Program-made: the position numbers and the translations under genes
Shown here: positions 33,801 to 45,032 of the stretch, piece after piece
How positions within the stretch are numbered: position 1 is the stretch's first letter
How the letters are laid out: each line of letters opens with the position of its first letter
From: Guillardia theta CCMP2712
Taxonomy: Eukaryota > Cryptophyceae > Pyrenomonadales > Geminigeraceae
DNA: 64,000 bases
Direction: 5' to 3'
NCBI RefSeq assembly: GCF_000315625.1
Contig: NW_005434648.1
Span: forward strand, 413,869-477,868
The notes under the pieces: generated by a model
The model's database searches: none
What the model saw: the letters and a program-made list of their open reading frames with translations, nothing else
Told to the model about the DNA's origin: nothing

Positions 33801-36800
33801 GCAAGACCCCCACCGTCATCCCCCAGTTCCAGCCCAAGGTGCGAGAGCTGACGCCGTACAACCGGATGGTGGGAGGGATCGTGATCTCGCAGAGGAGGAG
33901 GAAGGGAGAAGATTGCTCCCAGGGCATCCAGAAGCCTGACGTGAAGGCCTTCACTCAGTCCGCCAAGGAGGGAGTCCTGTGCCCCTCGGAGCAGCAGTTT
34001 GACTCGAAGCCCTTCGGCTACGACGCGACTTTCATGCCCTTCAGCTCCATCTACAACGGAAAGCTCCGGCCCGAGATGTTCTACGGGCCCAGCGAACGGC
34101 ACGCGGTCAACGGCACCGACGGCTCCTCCACCCTCTCCTTCCCCAAGGGCTTCTTTCCTCACGAGTACGACGCCAACTGGCTGGACGCGAACCTGGACGG
34201 GACCCTGTCGCTAGAGGAGCTGGCGATGGACAAGAGCTACGAGACGGTGCATGAGAAGGATGCGAAGGTTGTTCATGGGGAGGACAGAAACAGCTTCAAG
34301 CTCTTCTTCGACGAGCGGCTGACGCAGAAGCAGGCGCAGGCCATGGTGGCGTTTGCCAAGGACGGGAAGTTCCTTGACGCTCAGACGCAAGAGCTGCACG
34401 TGGAGGTGGTGACGTTCAACGCTGTGAAGAACATCTTCCTCTACCTCGACATCTCGTTCAAGTGGGAGACCAGCGGGAAGATCCCTTGGAACTACAACAT
34501 CAAGACCATCTCCTTCGACCGCATCCTCTACCCAAGCGTCGTTCAGGCCGTCCTGATGCTCCTCGTGATCCTCTTCCTCGCTATCAACTGCATACTGGAA
34601 ATCATGGACATCATGGTGCAGGCTAGGAAGTTTGCCCTCCACGAGTACTTCGCCGACCTGTTCAACTGGGTTGACCTCCTTCACTTTGTCTTCATGTGGG
34701 GAACTGTCGTCACCTGGTTCGTGCACAGAGCTGAGGTGCAGGGCCTGACCCTCCTCCCCAACTATCCCATCCTCTTCTACGGACCCAACTACGACAACAG
34801 CACGTCGAGGAGGTACGGGGCAGCGAGGACCTTCGAGGCTCCGCTCTCGGCTACGAAACCAGCGAGCGCGAGGATGTTTCGAACCAACAACCAGGCAGAG
34901 TTCGACTTCCTGAGCCTGATCCACACCATGCAGCGCATCTCCAGCACGATGCAGGTGTTCTCCTTCTTCGCGGGGGTCAGCGTCGTCCTCTTCGTACTCA
35001 GAATGCTCAAGTCCCTCGACTTCCAGGAGAGGATGGGGATGGTGACAAGGACGATCTCTAACGCTGCGAGCGATCTCTGGCACTTCATCCTCCTCTTCCT
35101 CATCGTCTTCATGGGCTACGCCATCGTCGGCGTCCTGCTCTTCGGTCATCAGTTTGAGGTCTGTCGCCTCCTCTTCCTCCCCTCTCTGACTCTCCCCGAC
35201 ACTGCTCTCCCTCTCCTCACCCTCTCCTCTCCCCTGCTATCCCGCTCCCCTCCCTCCCCTCCTCCCCTCCCTGCTCATGCTGACGAGCATGGTGCAGGGC
35301 ATGAAGAACCTTTCGAGCTCCTGCATCACCCTGGCCATCTTCATCCTCAACTTCGACACGTTTTATTTCTTCTCCTCCGTAAGATCTTCCCCTTCCCGTC
35401 CTCCTCCCTGACCTGCTCCTCTCGCAGATGTCGCATGCTTCGGACTTTGCGGCCTTCCACATCTTTCTCTGGTCCTACCTCTTCATCGTCTTCTTCATCC
35501 TCTTCAACATCTTCCTCGCCATCCTCGTCGACGCGTACGCCAACGTCAAGAGCCACACCGACGGCTCCACCGGCCTCATCAGCGACTTCTCCTCTGTGGT
35601 AGCGCACGAGGTGAAGCGGCTGGTGCTGCCCGGGAGCTCCTTCATCTCAAACCAGAGGCTGAAGCAGAGGCTGCTGGAGGAGAAGGAGAGGATGCAGCAG
35701 ATGCACAAGGTGAAGCTCGACATCAGCAAGCGCATGGCCTACCAGCGCGCCATCCTGATCCGAGGAGGAATCAAAGTCGACTACCAGGATCTCGAGCTGT
35801 TCCTGGGGAGGACGGGAGGAGCAAGGGCGCATCCTGTGGAAGAGCAGGCTGAGGGGCAGGAGGATGGAGAAGAGGTCGGGGGGGTGGAGGACAGCGAGGC
35901 GATTCACAACTTGCTGGATCGTTACGGGGAAGACCTGTCCGAGTTGCAGGATAGGAAGAACCAGGACTTCAAGCTCATCCTCGAGATAGAGAACATGAGG
36001 TGAGGAGGGAAGGAGGGTGAGGAGGGAAGTTGGAGAAGAGGAGGAAGGTAGAGAAGCAGGAGGAAGATGTAGAGAGAGAAGAGGTGGTGAAGGAAGAAGG
36101 AGGGGGAACGGGGGAGAACTAGGAGCGAAGGCGATGGAGCGGGTATAGGGGGAGATAGAAGAGGTGGAGGAGGTAGAGAAGGAGGAGGAGGGGGTATCAC
36201 ATAACTCCTCATGCAGGCGACTTCTCTCCATGAACGCGCTGCAGAATCAGCTGGTGGCTCAGCAGAAGAGGATCGTGCAAGTGATGGAGGGGATAGCGCA
36301 GAAGAGCTCGGTCACCATCCAGGAGGAGGAGGAGGAGGAGGATCAGGGTAGAGGAGCAGGTGCTCTAGGGACTCTAACCCTCCGGCTCGTCCGGGCAGAG
36401 CATCTCCCCAGGATGGATCTCCTAAGAAGCTGCGACCCGTACTGCATCCTCTTTCTGGACGGGGAGGGCAGCAGGGACTCGTACATGAGCAAGATCATCA
36501 GGAAGCAGGTCAACCCGACGTGGGACGAGACGTTCGAGTGGAAGGTGTACAGCAACAGCACCACAGTCATCATCTCCGTGTGGGACAAGGACAATGTGAG
36601 TCGAGCTGCTGCTGCTGCTGCTGCTCATCCTCCTCCTCCTTCTCCTTCTCACCCCTCCCCTCCCCCCGACCCCCCTTTACATTACCTCTAACTCATCATA
36701 ATCATCTGCCGTGATATCCAACGTGACTTCTGTTCATCTTCAGCTCTATCCTTTTTCTACTGCCCTGCCCTGCCCTGCCCTGCCCTGCCCTGCCCTGCCC

Positions 36801-37104
36801 TGCCCTGCCCTGCCCTGCCCTGCCCTGCCCTGCCCTGCCCTGCCCTGCTCCTCTCGCTCCTTTCTCTCGTTTTCTCCTCTTTCTCAGCTGTTCATAGATA
36901 ACCAAAGACGACCTCATCGGCACTGCTTACCTCGACATCTCAAAACTTACCTCCACCTTCCCCGACGAGCCCGTCGCGCTTCAGATTGAGAATCCGCGAT
37001 TTTACAAGAAGCTCAAGGCTGCTCGCATCTACGTACAGGCCAAGGTGACCAAGAAGGAAGATGTCGATGTGAAAGTACAACACTTGGATGTCGACTTGAT
37101 ATGA
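30833..37104 (+). CDS. Polycystin-2-like cation channel with C-terminal C2 domain, right copy
   Basis: Eight exons (30833-31722, 31785-31942, 32005-32093, 32141-35158, about 35280-35378, 35428-35999, 36217-36595, 36898-37104) give 5,412 nt, or 1,803 residues. Architecture is as in the left copy: TM1, a loop of over 1,000 residues with Cys-rich and EF-hand-like parts, TM2-TM6, a coiled coil and a C2 domain. Differences: the N-terminus (RRREEIDEW for RQRAGINER), scattered single changes in exon 4, the pore exon (CITLAIFILNFDTFYFF for CITLTIFLLNFDTTQFF), and the last residues (VQHLDVDLI for VQDSEMLT). The acceptor before exon 5, TAG|CTGACG in the left copy, reads ATG|CTGACG here. An in-frame acceptor exists 18 nt downstream (CAG|GGCATG at 35,297), which would remove six residues (LTSMVQ) before the pore helix. 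The gene is otherwise intact. Confidence 0.85.
36761..36845. repeat. (TGCCC)n pentanucleotide microsatellite, 17 copies
   Basis: Seventeen perfect units lie in intron 7 of the right polycystin gene, the counterpart of the 21-unit tract at 5,081-5,189. The next unit has decayed to TGCTC. Confidence 0.95.
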
Positions 37105-37780
37105 AAGAACGTGATGTTGATAGCGGCAATCGATCAGTTTGTTTATGAAGAGCAACAAGGATCGGCGCCGCCTGCCAGGCTGCCAGCCTTAGCTGCCAGC
37201 ACTCCCAAGTTGGACCCACCGGGCCCGCCACGTAGAATGCCAGTCGGAACTTCCCAGTCCCCCGGCCCGGCCGCCCGGTCACCGGGTTCAACGGTTGATC
37301 ATCGGATCATCGGATGCCGGGCGCGACTCAGGGGGCACTGATTTACTCGATTATATGCGCCACTAATCAAATTTTGCTGCCTCCGCACGTGCCGATGGGG
37401 GTGGTGGAGGTAGTATCAGGGGGTGGGGGTGGAGGAGTTCTGCCAAACGGCGGGTGAAATGGGGGTCCTTTTTGGATAAAAAGGGGGGTGACACATGGGG
37501 TGCACTAGGGTAGTCAACGGCCCCCTGAAAAATGGGCTACCGCAGAGGAGGCAGGCATCGCTATGCACAAGCATGCGCTGGCTCCTCTTGGTTCAAATCT
37601 CTTGCTTTATCATTCTCTCCTTCTCATTCCTTTTTATCTTCATTCTTCTTCTCCTCTGCTTCCTCCTGCTGGACGTCCATCTCTTCATCGTCAAGGTTGA
37701 GTTTTCCTCATCCAAAGTTTTCCTGCGATATGCCCAGCCAAAAGGACAAGACAGATCAAGCAGGAGGAAGGAGGCTGATC
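37105..37780. promoter_or_regulatory. Intergenic region upstream of the YlqF-J gene
   Basis: Duplicated-arm homology stops near 37,130. From about 37,160 to 37,340 the sequence is a GC-rich island with CCGGGCCCGCC and CCCGGCCCGGCCGCCCGG boxes. It is followed by a GGGGTG-rich stretch (37,390-37,510) and a pyrimidine-rich leader (37,600-37,720). An in-frame open stretch runs up to 37,532, but the ATG at 37,781 gives a clean signal peptide, so I treat this as 5' leader. Confidence 0.45.
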
Positions 37781-39596
37781 ATGAACAGACCATATTCTCT
37801 CCTTCTTTCCTTCATTGCCATCGTTTCTCTGCGGGCCGTAGATGGGTATCTTCAGGTTTGTCCTGCAAAGCTGATACAATCCTCCTCCAATTGTCCCTTC
37901 GCAAGGAATGTCTTTGATCAGACAAGTTTGAGTCTACCTAAGGTTCCAGGGAAAAGAGTTCAGAATATTCTCAGCGTTCAGATGTCGAAGAAGGACAAGC
38001 GCTACAAGTTGGCCAAGAGAGGAGCAAACGAGGATGAGCTGCTGTTGACTGTCGCGGAGCAGTTTAGGAGGAGGGAGGGTCAAGCACAAATCTCCTGGTA
38101 TCCTGGGCACATTGCGAAAGCTGAGAAAGTTCTTCAGGATGTTCTCAGCGCTGTTGATGTCGTTGTGGAGGTGAGGGATGCAAGGATACCCATTTCCACG
38201 TCGCATCCGATGATTGACAATTGGCTGAAGAACAGAAAAGCTACCAGAATCATTTGCATGAGCAAGGTAGACATGGTCCCGGCATCATCCATCAGCATGT
38301 GGAAAGCATTCTTGGAGAACAGCATGAATACGTCTGTCGTTTTCATGAACTGCAAGGAGGGGGGAGACGGTCTCATACACCTCAAACGAGCCATCAAGAA
38401 GGAGAGGGAAAAGGTTAACACTCGCCGAGAGGAACGAGGAATAGCTCCGCGCAATGTGAAGGTAGCAGTGATTGGTTACCCCAATGTTGGAAAGTCCGCC
38501 CTGTTAAATCGTCTGGCGGGAATGAAGAAGGCGAAGTCAGAAAACAGAGCAGGAGTGACGAAATCGTTGCAATGGTCGAGGGTGGAAGGATACGACCTTT
38601 TGGACTCTCCCGGGATTATTCCTGCCAAGTTGTTGACGCAAGAGATTGCGTTGCATCTTGCAATCTGCGATGACATCGGCAAGGCATCCTACGACACCAT
38701 CCTCGTTGCTGCACATCTGGTCGATGAGATTCGCAAGGTTGGTTTTTCTCTTCCCTCCTATGTGGATCTCGGAGGGTTTCAGCGGCGGTACAACCTTCCC
38801 ATCGGGACAATGAGTGGAGAAGAGTACATCTTCAGACTTGCTCACACTAAATTCTTCGGCCTGGAACTGCCAGCGGCTGAAAGAATCTTGGATGACTTCA
38901 GGGGAGGAAGGCTTGGGGTGTTCGCACTCGAGCCTCCTCCGACGATCCCCTATCACACTGGCTATTATCGCACTCTCGGGCTGAAACCCAAGTGCACTGC
39001 AGAAGACATCAAGAAAGCCTACCGTGAGAAAGCTAGAGTTCTTCATCCTGATTTCGGTGGCGATCCGTCTGCTTGGCAGAAGCTGCTCAAGTCATATGAG
39101 GTGGACGTTTTGTTGATGTCAATTGTTAGTTCTGATTATGTTGAAGATTTTGTCGGAGCCGGAAAGCAGGAAAATGTACGACGAGCATGGACTTGTGTGG
39201 GACATTGCAATGTGAGCACGAGATCTTTTGCCTTCCGAACGACTGACAGGTTTGCAGCGGGAATTATCGTGTCCTGCAGCCTGGCGAGGTTAAACCGACT
39301 ATGGAGACTGTATTCTGGCAAACTGTTAGTCTCAATAGTTGTTTGGAGTTCCTTCTGATTCTTCCTCTCTCCTATTCTCTCAGGGACAAAAATTGCTAAG
39401 AGGCTCACCGACTGCAACACTTCGCACTGCCAAGATGCGCAAGGGATTGTTGAGGTACCCTAAATCGTTGTCTCCCTCTCCATTGACGCCCATATGCAGG
39501 CTTTCAATTGCTTCAAACTCTGCTTCAAAATCTGTACTCTACACCAAACCACCACCAGGCCGCCCACCAATGAGGCAGCCAGAGGCTAACGTGTGA
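37781..39596 (+). CDS. YlqF/RbgA-type circularly permuted GTPase fused to a DnaJ J-domain, plastid-type presequence
   Basis: RbgA-family GTPases assist large ribosomal subunit assembly. Five exons (37781-39100, 39147-39211, 39258-39324, 39384-39454, 39500-39596) give 1,620 nt, or 539 residues. The ATG at 37,781 gives a signal peptide, MNRPYSLLLSFIAIVSLRAV, followed by a Ser-rich, Phe-containing transit-like region, so plastid import is likely. The core starts WYPGHIAKAEKVLQDVL. The permuted G motifs follow: G4 CMSKVD (Ser where NKxD has Asn), G1 GYPNVGKSALLNRL, and G3 DSPG. From about residue 395 a J-domain follows: YYRTLGLKPKCTAEDIKKAY, the HPD triplet in RVLHPDFGG, and, across a 46-nt intron, ILSEPESRKMYDEHGL. 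The tail is basic. HPD implies Hsp70 stimulation. I know no standard RbgA-J fusion. An upstream in-frame ATG at 37,731 is possible but would bury the signal peptide. Confidence 0.82.
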
Positions 39597-39834
39597 TCGA
39601 AAAACGCTGAGGGCGACTTTGTAAGGATATATGAGAACACAATGAAGTTTTTTTTCCTGTATCTGTTTTGTGCCAACCCATGGTTGAAAGACAAGTGACA
39701 TGAGAAGCTTTCAAAGAGAAGAAAATTTTACTGTAACAAAACCGGGGTCGCAAAGACCTTCATAGCGTTACTGACGACACATGCAAGAAGACCGCTTGCA
39801 GCAATAGGAATCATTCTCGTAATCGAGTTTCCGT

Positions 39835-41328
39835 TTACTTGAACAATTTGCGCAGCGACATGTTCTTCTCGTTATCCTTGTTCATGACCTGGAGATAGAG
39901 TCAACCATTCACGTCCCTCTACAAGAAGACAAAAAAAACCTTAGCCACAGCCATCTCGAAGTCCTCCTGTGTCACGTGAACACGGCGCTCTCTCAATGCA
40001 TACATTCCTGCCTCTGTACAAACTGCCTTGATTTCAGCACCACTTGCTCCAGGCAGCTTCTCAGCAATCTTTGAAAGATCAATTCCTCTCATCCTAAGGG
40101 CAACACGTCACTACATGTAAGCATGTTAATGTCTGAGGAGATAATACTCACAAGTTCATCTTGCGGGAGTGGATTCTAAGAATGTCAGCACGAGCACCCT
40201 CATTAGGGTTAGGGAATTCTATCTTCCTGTCTATTCTTCCAGGACGGATCAAAGCATCGTCCAAAATATCCAAACGATTTGTGGCCATAAGAACCTGCAT
40301 AGAGAATATGTTTGAGAAGGTAAAGTGCAGATCATTCCAAGAGTAACATACCTTGATATTCGATGAGGATTCAAAACCATCCAGCTGGTTGAGAAGCTCA
40401 AGCATAGTACGCTGCACCTCAGAATCTCCACCCTCAGAACCTTCGATTCTGCTGCTACCGATGGAGTCCACCTCATCCATGAAAATGATAGAGGGGGCGT
40501 GCTCTCGAGCCATCACGAACAATTCACGAACCATCCTAGATCCTTCACCGATGTACTTCTGGACAAGCTCTGAGCCAGAGACACGAATGAAGCAGCAATC
40601 AGTGTGGTGAGCCACAGCTCTTGCCAAAAGAGTCTTCCCAGTCCCCGGAGGACCATAAAGCAAAACTCCCTTGGGCTGTGCAATACCCAAGCTCTCGAAA
40701 ATCTCTGGATGCTTGATTGGAAGTTCAATAACCTCTTTGATCTCTTTCACTTGCTTGTCAAGTCCTCCAATTGTCTCATACGTGGAATCTGGAACCTTCT
40801 CCACCCTCATGAGGGATACAAGAGGATCAACCTTGCTGGGCAGAATCTGCACAAAGCAAATCAATCGCCTTGGAAATCATAACGCCTCCACTGTACAACC
40901 TTGTGCAGAACATAGCTGTCATTCCTAAGAGCGACACGAATATTTGGCTTGATCTCGCTAACGTCGATACTGCTATCCAGGTCCACAACATACTTGCCAT
41001 CCGGATTCACCTGTCGTGGGCAGAGAAGCAGTGAGAAAATTTTCAATGTAACAGTTCAACAGCAGTTTCTCACCTTCACGAGCACTTTGTTCTTTCCCAT
41101 CGCTTTTACAACTTCACCGACGTAAGAACTTGGTTCTTGCAAAAGCAGCAGCTCCTCTCGCAAAAGGCGAACTTTGGTGTTCAACTCATTCCTCTGAGCT
41201 TCCAAACGACGCAAGTTCTGTGCTTTCTCCCTGTACACTGCTTCCAGCTCCTCTATCTTCCCCTGATAGTAGGAGTGAATCCCCGCACTGAACTGCGGGT
41301 TTGCTGCCTGGGCCTTACAAGATGCCAT
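39835..41328 (-). CDS. RPT6: 26S proteasome regulatory ATPase subunit RPT6
   Basis: RPT6 is one of six AAA+ ATPases in the proteasome base that unfold ubiquitinated substrates. Six exons (41074-41328, 40900-41010, 40352-40846, 40152-40294, 39940-40093, 39835-39888) sum to 1,212 nt, or 403 residues, the usual length. An N-terminal coiled coil ([20 protein letters not shown]) and OB domain precede the AAA module: Walker A GPPGTGKT, Walker [12 protein letters not shown], second region of homology [20 protein letters not shown]. The order [19 protein letters not shown] is typical of RPT6. The C-terminus SLRKLFK corresponds to the LWK ending of other RPT6 proteins. This is the least ambiguous gene of the window. 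The divergent neighbour begins about 0.9 kb away. Confidence 0.95.
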
Positions 41329-42244
41329 GTCTGCGCTTTAAAATCTAGTCAGTGCAACATGCAGGGTTGGAAGTAAAGCAAGCTTTGAAAACGTTACTTC
41401 CACTCATTTGCTACTTGAAATACAAAGCCATGCCGCAACCAGTACATTTTGACTTTAAATCATTCTTTCTTTTCTCGAATATCAGATCAAGTTATCTACC
41501 AGGATACCACTTCATACAAAATTTTTCTCTCCTTCTATGAGTTGTCTCTCCAGAAACACAGGCGTGCTTAATTTTGGTCCCATACATCGAATCTCAGGAG
41601 CCTTGGAGCGTCTCATGCTTTCTTGTCATCTCATATCATCGCATCGTTCTCACTTTCTCTCCATACCGCCTTCCTCCTCCCTTCCACATCCAATCTTCCT
41701 CTGCCGCTCCTCACTCGGCGCTCGCGACATGCCAGGGAGCATGGAGGACAGCTGTCGAGTTGACTAATCTGGATTACTTGGTGTCCGCAAATGTTGGTTG
41801 ACCAGAGTGAACAATTTTACCTAAATGGAATGACCTAATTGAGTTTTGAAATTATGGGTTTACCTTATTGCGTTGTGATGATGATGGCTGTTCGACAATT
41901 ATGTGGGAGGGGAGGAGGAGGGCAGGAGGGCGGGGGGAGCTGAGGAGGGAGAGAGGATTCAGGGGGAAGAGAAGGGATACTAGGAAAGAGGGAGGAAAGG
42001 AGGGAGAAGAGACGAGACAAGACGAGAGAGGAGAGAGAGGGAAGGGCCGGGGGAAACGAGGAAGGAAAGTTGATGACATAGGCAGGGTCGGGCGAGAGAA
42101 GAGGAGGGCGAAGAGGAGAGGACAGACAGTCGAGTGGGTGAGAGAAGATGGGAGAGCCGTGTGATGCGACACATCAGGAGGACGGTCCTTGAAGGGGGAA
42201 CTTTGATCGTTTCTTCATGACAGGGTCACAAGGTGCAAGAGAGA
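41329..42244. promoter_or_regulatory. Divergent intergenic region with a 250-nt homopurine tract
   Basis: No coding exon is seen. Between 41,900 and 42,150 the plus strand is almost pure purine (GGAGGAG, GGGAGAGAGG, AGAGGAGAGAG), a composition known to permit triplex (H-DNA) structures. The RPT6-proximal part is A/T-rich with no clear TATA element. Confidence 0.45.
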
Positions 42245-44525
42245 ATGTTGAATGGCAAGCTGACCTGCATTGCTCTCTTCGCCGTCGCCTCTCTCCTTGC
42301 TGTCATATACTCTTCATGGTTGCCAGGACGGCCTGAGATGCTCGAGGAATCTGTGAGTGATTCTGCTGAAGCTTCCCCGTTGGCAGCGCGTGACATGTTG
42401 GATGCAGGCGAAGAAGCAGCTGACCATGGGATCCAAAGGCGACAAGATGCTGGGGTTGAAGAGCATGTTCTCCAAGGTGAGACGCCCTGGTATGTCCTGG
42501 GCATCCCTTGATCGGGCTTCCTTGTAGGTTGAGAACAATCCCAATGTGAAGATGGTAAAGGGCCAGTACAAGGCGTTAGAGGCGATAGGTTTGCACTCCC
42601 AAGTAGCCCACGTCCTGTGTCTGACAGCGACGTCTTCAACCCACAGACGACTTGGGCTCAGTTTCCAACAAGAGACTGTTCCTTCACAAAGGTCCTACTT
42701 CTGCCTTGGGGGATGGGAGATGAGGTCTAAGGCTGAAACGACTTTCAGCACACAGCAAGAAGAGGAATGTGCTTCATGCCATCGCAGATGTCGCCAAGAA
42801 AGCTGGTGTCAAGGTCAACCCATCAGCTGATGTTGCGCTTGCTGACTGAGCTTCAGATCTCCGTGGGCAAGATATCCGCAACTGAGAAGGAGAAAGCAGG
42901 TTGGTGCTGTCTGGGAGTATTGCACGCCCTGCGTTTCTCAGTTTCCTTCCTTTCAATCAGCCAACATGGTGGAGGAATTGCTCAAGTCAGCAAGCAAGCA
43001 AATCAAGATGAAGGCAGCCAGCCCTCGAGAAGTTTTCAAGTCCAAGATGAAGAAGGTGAGGAACAAGGTTAAGTGTGGAGATGTTAGATGACCTCCGACC
43101 TGACAGGCTATGTTCAACTACAAGTTGTACAAGGGGCAGCATCGACCGGGGGTCCATGACAGTGCGATCGATAGAATCTTTAAGTATTATGTCTGATTGG
43201 TTTCCTTTCAGCGAAACCCATCCAGCAATCCCTTCCAGAGAAAAATCCAAGTTGGAAATCTAAGTATTGCCTTGATCCTAGAGAAACAAGCACCTTCTTT
43301 GACATCTCTTACAAGGTTGGAATATCGCAACCCCAATTTTCACGACAAGATGGCGAAGGTTTGGTGGTTGGAACAAAAAGTCAAAGATGGATTGATTTGC
43401 TTCCAGGCCCTCTTGTACTATCAGGCTTACAGAACGGGCGGGGGCAGTAGGACCAAACCGATGAAACCTGACATCCCCACGGTCTTTCTTCGTTGGAAAC
43501 TTCCGAGTTTTGTGAATGATTCCGCAGGCTGCTGATGAGGCTTCGAAGCCCGAGTATGTGATGAATGACAGCGTCTCGAGCATGCATCGAAGGCATGGCA
43601 GCGTTCAGAGCTCGCATGCGAACCATCGGTACAAGTGTGACCTCACTGGGTAAAGACTCAAAGATGAACTACGATCATGATCTCCTGATGTTAGTGTTGT
43701 AGATGCCATGTGATAGAGGCAACTGAAGAATTCAGGCCCAACGGCCTCTACATAGGGCTGAAAGAAGTGAAGGATTACTCCCCTGTTCACCGCAAGGCTT
43801 CTCTGCGACCTTCCAGCAGGATAAACGCGCTTGATGGGCAGGCGAGTCTTTCACGCTTCGTCTTTGTCGTCACTTTGTGACAGCCTTGCAGGAGCTTGCA
43901 CAGATGTCAAAGTCACATGTACACACAAGTTCTAGAGTTGCGGGCATGAGTCCAACCTTGTCAAGACCGAGCGACCATGCCGCCGCTCTGCGTCGCCTAC
44001 AGAAGAAATCTCAACAGTACAACGATGCGATGCCTCTGAACCCCCTGGTAAAGTTCCTCCTCCCCTTATTGTCTCCTCAACGTATGCGACAGAATGGAAT
44101 CCCGGGCTATACGCCGAGGCATAGAAGCAAGGAGACTGAGGTACCTGATGACGTCATCGGTGAGCCTGAACTGATCTTTCGCTGCAGGCGGAGGCTCCTG
44201 TCACCTCTCTCTTAAACCGCATGCCAGTCCCGGACTCTCCCAAGGTTGTTCCGCTCTTCCTGCTGCTGCTGCTGCTGTGCGATTGTGTCGTTTCTTCATT
44301 CTGACTGCCCTGATGTCAGAAACTGCTTGAGACCAAGGCTTACATGCAGCAACTCTCGCAAGGGCAAGGACATGACTCAGCCCCTGCCTTCGATGACGCG
44401 GCGCCCAAGGTAATTCTAGAGGCTCAGGGGGTCGACCGGCCACTTATGCGCTTGTGAAGATGTTCCGATAGCGAAGTCTTGCAACCCCACCGGCTCTGAG
44501 CATCAGCCGGAGGAGGCACCGTTGA
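42245..44525 (+). CDS. Membrane-anchored basic protein of unknown family, many tiny exons
   Basis: The ATG at 42,245 opens MLNGKLTCIALFAVASLLAV, a single hydrophobic segment that could be a signal anchor. About a dozen exons of 40-200 nt follow, each bounded by GT-AG: KKQLTMGSKGDKMLGLKSMF, VENNPNVKMVKGQYKALEAI, DLGSVSNKRLFLHK, HSKKRNVLHAIADVAKKAGV, NMVEELLKSASKQIKMKAAS, AMFNYKLYKGQHRPGVHDSA, PEYVMNDSVSSMHRRHGSVQ, CHVIEATEEFRPNGLYIGLK, ELAQMSKSHVHTSSRVAGMS and a last exon ending SISRRRHR with a stop at 44,525. The protein is rich in Lys, Ser and His, with no domain I recognise. In the middle (43,200-43,540) two frames are open and the exon path is not resolved. I give no function. Confidence 0.55.
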
Positions 44526-45032
44526 CAGTTTATTCTTTGTGTTTATACATCGTTTACCGCTATCACGTCCTCAGTCGCCGTGTGTTTCCTCGCTTTCCGT
44601 TACCCCCCCTCGCCCCCGCGTCCCTTTTCTGTCCTTCACCTCCTCCTCCTCCTTGTCTTCTCCCTCCTCCCTCTTGTTGCTCAATTATTTCACTTCCTCC
44701 TCTGTTTCACCTACTTTTCTTCATCAGCTGCATTTTTCCACATCATTGTCGTGTATGACGAGACTTGTTGCTGCTTGTTTCAGCGGACAACCTGACAAGC
44801 AGGGGAGCCGGCTCAATCTTTCCCCTCCTAGACAGAGGGGTCAAAGATAGAGAAGAGGGAGAGCGAGTGCAGGAGCAAGAGACAGAAATCTCGTTGGTGT
44901 CTTCGTGTACAACATGGCAACCAACAGTCGATATGCAGCGGATTGATATGAAAGCAGATATGAAGCAAAGCTCTGTTAATCACGTTCATTGTCCAAGGGA
45001 TTCAAAAACTTCAACTAGGAGTTTCAGTTATC
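44526..45032. other. Intergenic interval between convergent genes
   Basis: This holds a pyrimidine-rich tract (44,575-44,700, CCTCCTCCTCC and CTTCCTCC) followed by mixed sequence. No exon is evident. The short open frames here are low-complexity. Confidence 0.4.

Larger units (their letters stand above)
30780..37130 (+). repeat. Right arm of the inverted segmental duplication
   Basis: This is the mirror partner of 4,797-11,345. The coding parts differ at only about ten residues across the 1,006-residue exon 4, whereas intron 7 differs by a microsatellite length change and an indel of about 100 nt, and intron 4 differs at its 3' end. The 5' edge carries CCTGATATCTCATTGTTC as in the left arm, followed by a roughly 30-nt deletion relative to it. 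The distal edge ends a few tens of bases after the stop codon. Confidence 0.9.

Noticed and set aside
4797-37130. The inverted arms as a transposon with long terminal inverted repeats
   Set aside because: The spacer carries ordinary host genes and no transposase, and no target-site duplication or conserved termini were seen at the arm ends.
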